A stretch of DNA of 64,000 nt. Source: Plecoglossus altivelis (taxonomy: Eukaryota > Chordata > Actinopteri > Osmeriformes > Plecoglossidae). The DNA lies in assembly GCA_036571765.1 (NCBI GenBank), contig BROE01000022.1, forward strand, positions 12,482,282 to 12,546,281, read 5' to 3'. A program made the translations under genes and the position numbers. The notes beneath the pieces were generated by a model. That model searched no databases and was not told the origin of the DNA. It saw nothing but the letters and a program-made list of their open reading frames with translations. Below are positions 1 through 12,900 of this stretch, piece after piece. The number at the start of each line of letters is the position of its first letter. The stretch's first letter is position 1.

Positions 1-526
1 TTTCAAGAAGACTCGTCCCATAGAAATGTCTTGGTTAGGAGCAATATATAACTGTTCAGATTTCTATCTCTGGTGCCAGTTGACTCCTGTTTCTCGTTCT
101 AGGAATAAATGGACACCCAATGAATTGGTTAGTTCAAAAATGATGAGCAATTAAATCAAAGTAATTTCCCTTCCTGTAAGCACCTAGATTGCATTCCTGG
201 CTGATATGAAACAAGCTGGAGATCTTTCCTTTCCTCCAGACAAGGAAGTAATGGGGACATAAATCAGCTTGAATGACAAGAGGATGATCCTATGGCTGCT
301 GTGGCCCTCCTGATTGGCTCTTGCTTAATTGTTCGCTCCGCCCTTTCCTGCACATCTTCGTGAGAACAGAGATCTGTGTACTGGATCTGCTGGAACTACA
401 TGTTTTCAAATCAAGATATTATCCCCCTATGCATAGCTGGCATGCTTTCATTTTTTCTTTCTCTTTCCCCCTCCCCTTTCCCCCTAAACTTACTTCACCT
501 TACACTTAATCTTTCTGGCCTGTATT

Positions 527-529
<3 letters not shown>

Positions 530-599
<70 letters not shown>
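530..599. repeat. (CT)n microsatellite
   Basis: A nearly uninterrupted CT dinucleotide run of about 70 bases, with one extra T inside, followed by a looser pyrimidine-rich stretch to about 720. It creates an artificial Ser/Leu-rich open frame that is not a gene. Confidence 0.95.
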
Positions 600-2723
600 A
601 TGTCTCTATATCTCTGTCACTCTGTCTTTCTGTACATCCGTGTTTCACTCATTCTCAATCCCTCTGCCTATATGTCAGTCTCCCTTTCTCTGTGTCTTTC
701 ATCAGTTTCTTCATCTGTGCAAGGTACACATGCTCCTGAGTTTGTCTTTACCATCACATTGTAGATGCACCCCAACCCCCCATTTGGTCTTTGGATTTCA
801 TCTAATTGCACACTAGTGAAATATGTTAAACCATTCTCTGGACTGGCAGGGCTTTGTTTTGAAAATGAAGTAAAGACATTTGGGGAGTCCTATAAAAGTC
901 TGCTTGAGACTGAGCGGGCTACAGTTAACATGTTGGATATGGGCTGCAAAAACTGTGTCGGATTTCATGAGCAGTTTCAGACAATCGGCTGTTGAACTGT
1001 AGAGGCCGATGTTTGGCTTTTTTGCACGAGGGTTATCAAACATCGGCCTATCTTTTAGTTGTTCCCACAGCTTTTTACATATTAGAATTTTAAGGGAATA
1101 ATTACGTTTTTCAGATGGCTTTTAATTAAATCATCCTTAATATACTGTAACAGTGTTAGTGTCACTAGAAACTTAGATTTATGTGTTGGGTGCTCTGAAA
1201 TGAACTACGTAGTGTGATTGTCCCTGAATCTTGACTACATTGAGTAAATATATACTCTGCTAACTGACATGGGACACAGATCTATCTGTAGGCAAGTCTT
1301 AAGACAAATGCTGTTTTCACGAAGGTAGTGTCAGAATACTGTTTCTGTCCTGTTGATAATAGAGTCCTGTTGATATTGGAGTCCTGTTCTCTGCTTCCTC
1401 TGAGAGACTGATGTTGATCAGTCAGCAGGTAACTTCTGTTTGGGTTTCACATTTACAAATATAGTAACACGCAAGCTTGCATCTCATAAAAGGAAAAAGT
1501 GAGGGGTATCGAGAGAAGCCATTTCAATTCTTATTCGCAGCCTTAGGGAGAAAGCGGAGTGACTGTGCGCTTTGCATGGATGTTGTATCATAGTGAGAAA
1601 CTTAGGTGAGGGCCAGGAATCCTGTGGACAGTCACGATGGCGGGAGGTGCATCTGGAAACAGCTGGAGGACTGCTAGAATTTCCACTCTGCTCATATGAG
1701 ACCACACAAACGAACACTCTGCAAAACAATCCGGCCAACTGTCTGGCTTCGAGGGGTGTTGATTGTGTTCATGTTTGGTTTGGTGCCAAAAAGACAGGTT
1801 TTCTCATTGCTATGGGGCTGATCTGTCTGACTGCACACACACACGCATACAGTATGTACACATGCAGAAACACACCAAAAACACTCCCTCCTCCCCCATG
1901 GGCCCCTAGGGCTTTTGTAAGCAATACCGACAAGAGCGCTTCCCTTATCTGAGCTGCCGCCGCAGGAAAACCCCAGGATGTGGCCTCTCCCTCCCTCCCC
2001 TTCCCCAGCCTGTCCGTCCACTCTTGTCACGCAAGCTTTTTAGGGGGCAGGGGGCCCCTAAACGCCCCTCCCTCCTCCTTCTCTATCCAACCTCCCTCCC
2101 TTGTACGCCTCTTGGCAAGAGCTCACACAGGACTTACACAAACACTCAGTAGACACACACACACACATCCAGGCACACATCCTCACACACATATATGCAT
2201 TTACACACATACACGCTGTATTTTTCTCTAGCTGCCCTTCTTGTAAATCCTGTAAACTCTACATGCAAATAAATTCCATATTTAGCAAGTCCAACACATC
2301 CCTCTTAACGTTTTTTCGTCCTATCAATGTCCGCATGAGGAAGGCCTTTTAGTGGCGTTTTGCTTGTTTTCATTCTCAATTCAATTCTCCTCAAAGTGAA
2401 TTGCGCATTGTGTTCTTCTCCCCTGATATATATATATATTTTTTAATTTCCTTCTTTCCGCTGGTAACTACCAGCATTTATTGCACATTGTGTTTCCATA
2501 CAGTATGGTTACAGCTGTCCTGTTGGCCGCCTGTGTGGCCATGACTGAAGGCACCCGGCCAAGGTCAAGGGAGTTCCTAAGGCTCCAGGGGAAGGGGCCA
2601 AGCAGGTCTCACGTCCCCAGCATACTAGCCCGCTGCTGGGCTGTCTAAGTTGGAGGGAGGGGGTTAAGGAGAAGGGATGTCCAGACCTCTATGAGGGTCC
2701 CTGTCAGTGCTCTGCCAGGTGTT

Positions 2724-2727
<4 letters not shown>

Positions 2728-2791
<64 letters not shown>
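2728..2791. repeat. (TA)n microsatellite
   Basis: About 64 bases of alternating TA with a short ACATG interruption near 2,754-2,758, followed by a short (TC)n stretch. Confidence 0.95.
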
Positions 2792-2795
<4 letters not shown>

Positions 2796-3404
2796 ACATT
2801 TCTCTCTCTCGCTCTCTCTGCCAGTCAGTAAATATATGCATTTTTTTATTGATTTATTAAATTCCTCTGTCCAGTTTTCCTTTCTTGCTCTCTTCTCTCT
2901 AATATTTATCCCTCCTCTTTAGTCTCTCACTAGTCCCTCCCTCCCTCTCTGTCTTGGTAAAGCTATTCAGCAGGTCAGAACCTGCTCTGCAAGTGAAGAC
3001 ACACCACTGCTCAGACACGAGGGAAACAAAAGCTCCATTCAACTGAGAGGATTTACTTTCTTTGAACTTCCACAGATTGGGTGGGCTCAGGTGGTCTTGA
3101 CTGTGTGTGTTTGTGTGTGTGTGTGTCAGTAAAACAATCCAGATTCTAAAGTGTAACCCCCTACTAGGGAATCGTGTTGTCATGGCAGTAACATTCAGTT
3201 GTTGGTATCAATACCAGTGAGATTTCATGGTTCTCAATACCATTTTCGATACCATAGCACAAAACTGAACAACAAAATCATTTGTTGACAGTAACTGTCA
3301 CTAACATTTTTCATGCTGTCACAGAACATTAATCCAATCACGCTTCATGTAGGCTTAAAGGCAAGAAGGAGTGGATTCAACACGTTTCATGGGACTCTGT
3401 AAAC

Positions 3405-3586
3405 CAGGGGTCACCAACACTGGTCCTGGAGGGCTACTATCCTGTAGGTTTTCACTTCCACTGCACATAATGTAGCCTCATTCAGCTGATCATCCATGTA
3501 ATTTGTAGAATCAGGTGTACTAAATTGAGGTTGAAGGGAAAACAGTTTGGATGGTAGTCCTTCAGGACCAGAGTTGTTGACCCCTG
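3405..3586. mobile_element. hAT-like non-autonomous element (MITE)
   Basis: Imperfect terminal inverted repeats of about 28 bases: the left end starts CAGGGGTCACCAACACTGG and the right end is its near reverse complement, ending GTTGACCCCTG. The flanking octamers CTGTAAAC (3,397-3,404) and CTTTAAAC (3,587-3,594) match at 7 of 8 positions, as expected for an aged 8-bp hAT target-site duplication. At 182 bp with no transposase coding it is a MITE-type element. The assignment rests on ends and duplication length only. Confidence 0.7.
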
Positions 3587-4996
3587 CTTTAAACTTTGGT
3601 CAGCCAATCCCAAAGCCCAACAAACAGATTTCAACAAGCTATGTCATCAACAAGCCAAGTAAAATTGTCTTAAAATTGTTGTGCCCTCTCATTCCGTCTG
3701 CCTCAGTAGTAGGTATTGTATTTTCAGTGTGCTGCAAACTGCAAAGTACATGAGTGGTGATGTTTACAAATGGTTTTATAGTGATCAGCAATGTTGATCA
3801 CTTTTCTTGTCAACAACTTTTAGCAGAGCCCCTGCAGCATTAGTTGTGTGTCACTATGACAGGTTCTCATGATTTTCCAGTGTTGACAATTTAACTACTT
3901 TGTCAATAGATTTAGGGTTAACCTTTTGCCCTCCATAGCGACAAAATGTGTCTTTGTCAAAGAAAGAAACTGCTTACAACTTTGTGCTGGAGATCACAAG
4001 TCCTCGTCTGTAATCCCTTGTCTGAAAGCATCTGTCTAAACAGGCTCTGTAGCTCTCTGTCTTTGCAGGTTCAGGTGGAGACATCTTAGTCCAGTTGACT
4101 TGAACTACCCTCGATTGCCCAGAGCAGGGGTGTTGTTCATTATTTCTAAGAAGGAACCGCAGAAGATTAGCTTCTCAAGTACAGGGTGACATCTGTACAC
4201 CCTGATACACACTGCTTCAAACTGAGCACTTCCTTCAAAGCACATCCAGCCTTCAGGTCTTTGAGTTTACATAATCATTGTTTACTTTGGGAGACTGATG
4301 TTGGGTCAAGTACAGAGTTATTTTATGACCTTAAAACCTAATTAGAGAAAGTGTAGCAGCTGTGAATCTACTCTCAGTTAGAAGGACTCAATGTTTTGTT
4401 CTTGTGGAAAACTTCTAGACAGTGTTTTCTGTTGAGTTTCAAACGGCTGCCAAGTTCTCTGCCGATCACGTCATGAAAACCACAGTGGTTCGCTTAACAG
4501 GTTGAATAGTTTGAAGCAGCTCTGCTTCATTTTCCTCTGAAAGGCTGTCCAGGTGAATGGAGCCAGGGAGTCATTATCTAGAATTCTTTACCACACACAC
4601 ATACACAAACACACACACATTAAAAGACAAGCACACCTATACACATGGACAAATAGGACACACCCACACACACGATCTCTCTCCCGCACATGAACACACA
4701 GCTTGCACGTGCATACATATGTACAGGACCTAACACCCCACACCCGTGTGCGCACACACACACACACGCACACCACACCTACAGTAGCATTACATAAACT
4801 AACAAGAAAACAACAAGACATTTAGACAGCGTAAAGCATTTGCTCTGATAGAAAGCTTTTGTTCCAGTCTGTGCATACCAAGTGTTCTCGCATGAGCAGA
4901 TACGTGTCTGCTAACATAGACAGCAATAATGCCTTGTTAAACTGGTTTTATTTTAAAAGCAAATACATAAACTGACCTTTCACAATGCGCTCCTAA

Positions 4997-5129
4997 AGGC
5001 AGGGTAGGTAATATTTTCGAGAACCTTATTTGGAGGGAGTAGCTTTGAAGGGCGAGCCTGGGATATTAGGGTAGATACTTTCAAAGTCAAGCCAAAATGC
5101 TAGTTTTGCCAAACTTAATTACCCTGCCT
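4997..5129. mobile_element. Short inverted-repeat element, probable MITE
   Basis: The decamer AGGCAGGGTA at 4,997-5,006 is exactly inverted at 5,120-5,129, bounding 133 bases without coding capacity. I have the impression that such ends are common in fish genomes, but the superfamily cannot be fixed because no clear target duplication is visible. Confidence 0.4.
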
Positions 5130-5617
5130 GTAAAATGGAACGTCAAAACTGTTGTACACGTTGTACCTTTCTAACAATGTAACATTCAGTGAGTTAGGGA
5201 GGAGTGTTAGAACTTTTTAACCAATCATTGATAGCAACTCAACGAAACATATTCCTTATGCTATAGAGTTAATATTCAACAGAATTGCAGAATTGTCAGA
5301 TTTTTCAGGTTTACATTCACAGGTGTTTTGTGTTGTTCAGCTCTCATCTAAGTTGTGGTGCTGTGGTGTAATTATAGCTGTAGATATGTATTTGATTCCT
5401 ATTGCAGAGCGGCAGGGAAATCACAGGCAACTTCATCTAGCTCTAATATGACACATTATGAAGCAGGTTGCAACATCTGCATCATTAATATTACAGGGAG
5501 GTATCTGAAAATATTGGATCCATCTGTTTCTCGCTGCACTGAAAACATGGTGTTTCTATGTAGGATATTTTTAATACACAGACTAAACAAGAGTATTCAA
5601 TTGTGTCGTATGCCTGG

Positions 5618-5625
5618 GTGTGTGC

Positions 5626-5668
<43 letters not shown>
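5618..5668. repeat. (GT)n microsatellite
   Basis: Roughly 20 GT dinucleotides in a row with small interruptions at the left end. Confidence 0.95.
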
Positions 5669-5670
<2 letters not shown>

Positions 5671-5994
5671 CACGTTTTGAACCAGATGTGTGCAAATGGC
5701 ATGCAACATGATGTCATTTAGAGGAAGACAAAAAAGTGTTTTCTGTCTTGGTTATGATTGATGGAGTTTCATCATTCATGCTGATTCAACCCGTCACCGC
5801 GGCAGCTCTTCAAACCAGCCAAGAGAGCGGAATGGCCTCTGATGATGCAATCCCACACATACCAGTTGTGTTCACTCAGTCTCTTGATCCTTCGCTTGGC
5901 CCTTAACAGGGAAGAGGGAGAATAGGAGAAAGAAGGGAGAGAGACTGTTATATCTTGTGGAATCGCATCATCCTGCATCATGGTTCTCTCGAAT

Positions 5995-6180
5995 GTCTCA
6001 CAATGAGAGAGGGGAGTGATGAGAGACAGAGAGAGAGAGAGAGAGAGGGAGAGAGGGAGGGAGGGATAGAAAGAGGGAAAGAGAGAGAGAGGTGGGGGGT
6101 AGAACACAGGTTAAGTAGGGAGGCATGACAGAGTAAAGAGAGACTAGAAGGAAGGGGAGGAAATAGATAAAAAGGGAGAG
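5995..6180. repeat. Purine-rich (GA)n/(GGA)n tract
   Basis: Strongly strand-asymmetric run of G and A, densest at 6,020-6,095, with AGAG and GGGA units. It gives rise to spurious Ser/Leu/Pro-rich frames on the minus strand. Confidence 0.85.
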
Positions 6181-6579
6181 TATTGAAAATACCAGAAGAG
6201 ATGTCTAGAGATTTCGAGATAAGGGTGTGTAGGTGGATGGGAGGATTAGGGGGGACAGGAGGTGTATAGTACGTATGTGTGTGTGTGACAGATGTAGGTT
6301 TAGGTGAAGAACAAATAGCGGGATAGTAGCGGGACAACTGAACTAGACCGAGGTATGTGTTGGGAGATTGAAAAGGAGGAAAGCTTGAGGAACTGGAGAA
6401 GCCCACAAACTGTAAACAAACTTTGTGAACATGGCCACAGGTTCAGGCCGAATAAACCCCAGACTCAAGTGCATATTGCTTTTTACTTTGTATGCTGACA
6501 TGAACCTGTCATCCTTTTCTCTCTTTCCCTTATTCACTTCCTCCCTCCATCCTTCCCTCCCTCTTCCTTTCATCTGCAG

Positions 6580-6890
6580 CCACCATGAAGAAAAACTGTG
6601 GGATGTTCTCCGGTGGCAACATGCTGAGCATGAATGGGCTGAATGGAGTGGACACTTCCACCTTTTCCGAGGGGGACCTGCTGCTTCAGGTACACAGGAA
6701 CACACTCTCAGGAGTGTAAAGGAAAACATGGCAGGCAATTTTTTCCCAGAACTCACTTATAATACCTGACCTGTCATAGACAAGTGCTAGGTACAATAGC
6801 AAGTCCTTAGATTGTGCCCGACACTAGTCTTTTTTTCTACTATTTATCAAGTTGAGAAGAGAATAAACATGATGTGAAATATCTAATTTT

Positions 6891-6937
<47 letters not shown>

Positions 6938-9900
6938 GTTGACTGGGTTAGGAATTACAGTTTGTTTATTTGTTGGTTAATCCAGGCAGGTGGATTTAGG
7001 TAATCCACCCCTATCCATTTACCTTGAAATTGCGACAAGTGAAACAGTTTGTCCTACATTGTTCACCAATGCCTGGTCATGCTGTAATGCTATTAAAAGA
7101 ACAGCTCTCCCTTGGTGCCGTGCACCATGTTCACAGATATGTACATGCTAGGTATGCTGTTTGAGACTGGCATATTTGGGTTTACCTCTCGTATTATAAG
7201 CTTTGCTGTTATGATCACTCACCTGCCAGTGGCATTACCAGATCTAGCAACCCAATAAGATCATCATTTGGCTACCCACTAGTACCTGGAATCCAAACAC
7301 AAGCATCATTAATAAGTGGCCCAGCTAACAAAATGCCCTCTTGTATGTAAGGATGAATGTAGTTGTTATGTAGTGTTTTTCCTCCTAAAAACTTACTAAC
7401 TTCCTTGCAGAGGGTGTTTTTTTCAGTGTTGGGATTATTGGTTTTTGTGTGTGTGTGTTGACATGCTTACACTGTGTGTGTATTTCCAGGCTCTAAATGG
7501 TTTTGTGCTAGTAGTCTCCGCAGAGGGACATGTGTTCTATTCTTCCCCTACCATCCAAGACTACCTGGGCTTCCATCAGGTGAGGACAGCACCCTCTCTA
7601 ACTATGTCAACATGTCACTTATAACACATCCATGTTATAAGATGACACAAAAAGGTAATTACTGGGTGTATTACTTGATTCTGATTGGCCGAAGGCATGT
7701 CAATTATTTAAGGGATAGTGTCTGATGAGATTATCATAACATAATCGGATGATTATGATTATCCCTCATGTATGTGCCTTCTCTGAGCTGATATGGTAAC
7801 TGGTCCACTGTCCTATCCAACATTAAATAACAAATTAAACTTTATCTTTTGTTTCTTATCTTTAATGCAGATTTTAATTGGTTAATATTAGCCGTCAAAC
7901 ACTCTCCATCACTTCGCTTTATATCTTCGTAAATATATATCTAAAATGAGGGATTTCACAAAATACCCATGAGAAGCATATGAAACAATGGAAGTTTTTC
8001 TGTTGTCAAAGGGCATCTTTCGTCATATCACCAAGCTGTAGTTGAAGAGATATATCTATCACTTTGACAGACAAACCTTGAAGAGAGAGAGACAGAGAGG
8101 GAGGTGGTTATAGAGAGAGAGAGTGGGAGAGCTAGAGACACAGCCAAGGGCAACATTTGTTGTTAATTAGCAGGGACAGCAACATCTTTTCTGTAGAGCA
8201 GAGCCCAGCATAACTTGGTGTGCATCCAAATGTATTCATTATCAAAGCAGCACGTCTGCTGCTCACAAAGCTATTGCTCAACCAAAATATGCAGGTGTTG
8301 AAAGGAATTTCTCGTCGTCTTTCGCCTTTCTCCCCTTAATTACAGTCACCTGATCAGAACCGTCTTCTCGACAGACAAAGGGAGATTCCACCATTGTTTA
8401 CATGGTGTCCCAGTACAGCATGAGGGTAGGATCTACCACGAGACATGTGGCTTTTATTAGCCATGCTGACAGTCATTATCTGCCCAGAATCTAAACAGTC
8501 CCACAAAGACCACAGACCCGGGAGACGAGGCCGTAGGAGACTCTTTGATCTCTTGTCCATGTTGTTGGGTGAACTCTGGATTAGCAGAGCCAACAATGCA
8601 AGACTACAGACTGACAAAAAAGGTTTTTAAAATATATTGCTCAAGTTAAGAAATTTTTAAAGTTGAAGTTTGCTGGACTTTAGAGTGTAGGTTAACGGAA
8701 AGGTTTTGTGTTTTGGAGTTTTATCCAGAACTGGTCAATCCTGTAAATCAGGCCCTACTACTCATAGAAGCAGGCCACATAAGATCCTGGAAGCAGATAT
8801 GCGCTGGACTGCCCTATCACTGCCCCGTCAGCAGCCCTGCCCCTATGTGTGTGATCTATTTTAGATGTCTCTCAGAGAGATCACCGCCAAGCCCTGTTGT
8901 GATCGATGTCACTAGGCATTGTGTTTTTCACAAAGCTCTACCTGTCTGTGCACAGGGATTCTTTTGCATGAAGTATTAAATGTACCTTGTCTCATCCAAT
9001 TGGGTTTGACAGAGAGACTATCTTTGGTCAGCTGTACCATGGCTTTGCGATGTTGTTCTGTATTCTAACGGTACATCTACGCTTGGACCGTGATTTGCAG
9101 TTATTCCAGTTCTCAAGTTAAGACTTCTCGGTAACTGGCAGGCAAACAAAAGTAGGCGAGACACATCAGGAGTCAGGACCCTCATCAGTCTTGTGGCTTA
9201 AGGGGTTGTTTGCTCTGGAACAGACATGCTTTTGTAAAACTTCAGAAGTAGAGCTTCGTCTCAAAGGGGGTGGTCGCTGTCTGAAGCCTCTCTTTTGAAG
9301 ACCCTACCAAATGTATTTCGAGACTCTTAGTCTGTAAGCATTTTAGTAGAAGCCACATGCAAAAACAGTCATTGTTATTTACACGTTCATTTATTCATTT
9401 AGCAGATGGTTTTATCCCAAGCGATGAACAAATAGAGCTTTTAGTAAGTGGTGTATAATCAAGGACTCAGAGTTCTAACAAAGTGACAGTGGTTGATGCC
9501 AAGGACTGGTCTGTTTATAAGACACAGTGCAACAACATCTTGTCTCAAAAACATCTTTGTTGTGAGGGCTAAGCAGTGATTGGGTGCGTTTGTTCTGTTG
9601 CCCTATGTCTCCTTACAGTCTGATGTCATCCACCAGAGTGTGTTTGAGCTCATCCACACAGATGATAGGGCCTTGTTTAGACGGCAGCTCCACTTCGCCC
9701 TCAACCCCAACCCCTTCAGTGCTGACCAGGGGGGAGACAGTGAGTGATCTGACAAAAGCTACATTATTGAGAAAGGTTGAGAGACAAATTTGTGTCTTAA
9801 ATGCAGACAATTCCTTACTTTATTCATTTCCATCTACTATGTGGCTAAGTTTGCATCAATACTTCAAACATTTATATGTATTCATTTAGCAGGCACCTTA

Positions 9901-12900
9901 TCTAAAGTGGCATACAAAAGCACAGATGTCCATTAACAGATTTATTTATGCTGTATAAGTAATACAGTAGTTAGTGACACAGATTGGTCTGTTTTTACAA
10001 GACAACACAAGACAACTGAAAAGCTACCCATGGATGAATCCGGGGGAGGTTACTGATGAAACCTGCCTCTCCCTCCTTTCATGTTTAGGTATGCAGCATA
10101 GCAGTGATATCACCAGGAACCTTGTGAATTACAACCCAGATGAACTTCCTCCAGAGAACTCCTCCTTCCTAGAAAGAAGCTTTGTCTGTCGTTTCCGCTG
10201 CCTCCTGGACAACTCCTCTGGCTTCCTGGTAGGTGGGAGGAAGAGCCAGGATGGTTAAGAAGCATACATGGTCCCACAAAAGCAAAGATGGCCCGTGTAA
10301 TAGAGAAACTGAATTATATCCTACATAACCTTCTATCCTTCTATCCTATCCTTCCTCTGGTTAGATGTTCTCACGGCCTGTCTCCTGACTGTCTCTGTCT
10401 GTGGTGGGTGGTAGTGGAACATTGCTTCCTGGATCTCTCCCCATCTCAGCACCTTCATATCTCTCTGCCATCCAGGCTCTGAACTTCCAGGGGAGGCTGA
10501 AGTACCTGAATGGCCAGAGTGTTATGGGAGAGGATGGTAGCCGTGCCCAGCCCCAGCTGGCTCTGTTCACCGTCGCCACACCCGTCCAGACCCCCTCCAT
10601 CCTGGAGATTAGGTCCAAGACGCTCATCTTCCAGACTAAGCACAAGCTGGACTTCACCCCCATGGGCATCGACACCAGGTGACCCTCTAAACTCTCAGCT
10701 GTGGTAGGAAGTCAGTGCCAAGGACGTCAAAAGGCAACAAAATAATGACATCAAAATGAGAGCAAGTCAAACTCCACTACTTAATCGTACTCAATTTACC
10801 TCCTGATGTTGTCTAAATAGGGTTTGCTTTAGCGGCATGGGGCTTTATGTGCAATGTTCGAAAGGTGTAACCATAAAAGTTCACTTAAAACAGTGTCAGA
10901 AACACCTTTCACTTCTTTTGTCAGGCCTTTGAGTAGACAGTGTTGAGGCTTCAGTCGAGTCGAAGCTTATCGTGTTCGTATTTATCTTATTTTTGTCATC
11001 AGCAGTTGAAAGGGTCAGCAGTTGTTATATCATCTGCTATCTCTCCACAGGGGCAAGGTTGTGCTGGGTTACTCAGAGATAGAGCTCTGCATGAGGGGCT
11101 CTGGATACCAGTTCATCCACGCTGCCGACATGATGCACTGTGCTGACAACCACATTAGGAGTACGTCCCCATGTTCCTCATTCACGATTACAAATATCTT
11201 TTGTAACTTGTTTACTAGATTCTGTGTTTGCTCATATATTAGAGAAGTACACAAGTAGGGACAAGATTGGTACACAAGTAGGGCCAAGATGAATCCAGCT
11301 CTAAAGCTGTGTCTCCCGTCAAGGCTTCTTACTCTTGTCATGTATTTAGGTTTATGGATAATACGCTATCCATTTGATCTGTACAAGCTTTGTCAGTGAT
11401 TTACTGTGTTAACGGTAAAAGCAAAATGACACCTGCTGTTTTTGTTGAACAGTGATTAAGACTGGAGAGAGTGGCCTGACTGTGTTCAGACTGCTGACTA
11501 AGACAGGTGGATGGATATGGGTCCAGGCCAACGCCAAGCTGGTCTACAAAGGGGGACGTCCCGATTTTATTATCGCACGCCAGAGAGCACTGGTGTGAGT
11601 ATTTGAGTTGGAAGCTCCTGATGACTTCATAACTCAACATTCCATATTGTAGCATCCTTTTCAGTATGTCATATTTTGATACCCTCTATCCCTCTATCGC
11701 TATCTCTTCTTTTGTCTCCTTCTCTTTCTCCCTCTTTCTATCTCTCTCTCCCCCCTCTCTCTCCCTCTCCTATCCACTTTCTCCCTCCCTCTCTTTCTCT
11801 CTCCCTCCCTCTCATTCTTCAGTAATGCGGAAGGGGAGGAGCACCTCCGTCAGAGGAAAATGCAGCTGCCATTCAGTTTCGCCACAGGCGAGGCCGTCCT
11901 GTATGAGACAGGCCCCACCCTGGATGCTACTGAGTTCCAGACCAGCGGCATGCCGCCCAAGATCCCCAAGACAGTGGACCCCAAAGACGTGGACCCTTCG
12001 TCCCTGCTGGGCTCGCTACTGAAGCAGGATGAGTCGCTCTACACCCCACAAGTGGACCCCCCTCTCCCTGTGGATCATGCTTTCATGGACAGCCATGCTC
12101 TGGTCAGTGTTCCCAGTGACCCGTGGCAGGCCCTGGGGTCCCAGGGGATCAGCATGGACTCCCTGGGGGGGAAGGAGGACGACGCATCCGTGGTGGCCAT
12201 GATTGGGGCCCTGGGGAAGATGGTGCGGGACAGCAGGCTGTGCTCGACAGAGGAGGAGCTGGATATGGACACTGCAGGGCTGACGGACTGGGAGAGCGCC
12301 CTCCTGAGGCTGAGACAGGATGCTGCGGACGGTGACTCCCCACTGGAGCTGCACAACATCCTCACGGATGACATCTTCTCCTACGTGGAGGAGGTGCTCT
12401 TCAAGGAGAAAGGGCTCACAAACAGCAACCAGGCGGAGCCCTACATGAACGGTTCAAATCTGGAGAAACTGTCTGACAACCAGGAGATTCATTTCCCCAT
12501 GTTGAATAGGTTCAACACCCAGAGTCCCAGCAGCAGGCCTGCCAGCCTGGCAAGACAAGGTCCCAACCAAGCATTCATCAGCACCCAAAGACTGACCCAC
12601 TTTGGTCTACAGGTCCCTAAATCAGACCTAAACATCCCCACACTCCAGCAGCTGCAGCTTAATGACATTTTCCCTCCATCAGTGGAGCTCTCTGGACTTA
12701 GCCTTCCAGAGTCTTCCGGCCAGGAGGGCACGTTCTGTGCCCAGGAGCTGCTCCAGCCCCTGGGACGGCCCCAGGTCATGTCTGGCCAGGTGTGCTTTAG
12801 CCAATCTGATCAGAATTCTTCTCTCAATGGCCTGCAGACCAATATGGCAGCAAACAGGCAGCTACAGAACTGTGGGGGGCAGGCCAACCTTGTAGCCCCT

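Larger units (their letters stand above)
1..6579 (+). other. Probable intron 2 of the AHR2-like gene (no exon found)
   Basis: I find no exon in these 6.6 kb. The AHR basic helix-loop-helix exon, which is easy to recognise in the second AHR gene at 22,763-22,950, has no counterpart here on either strand. The first recognisable exon of this gene begins at 6,580 in phase 1, so exons 1-2 must lie upstream and this stretch is read as the 3' part of a long intron 2. It holds CT, TA, GT and GA simple repeats, a hAT-like MITE at 3,405-3,586 and a small inverted-repeat element near 5.0 kb. The paralogue's intron 2 is 12.3 kb, so this length is plausible. The intron call is inference. Confidence 0.6.

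Noticed and set aside
376..816. 146-codon Ser/Leu-rich frame on the plus strand
   Set aside because: It runs through the (CT)n microsatellite and has no domain or splice support.
12016..12779. Minus-strand frames of about 96-112 codons
   Set aside because: Shadows of exon 10 of the AHR2-like gene.
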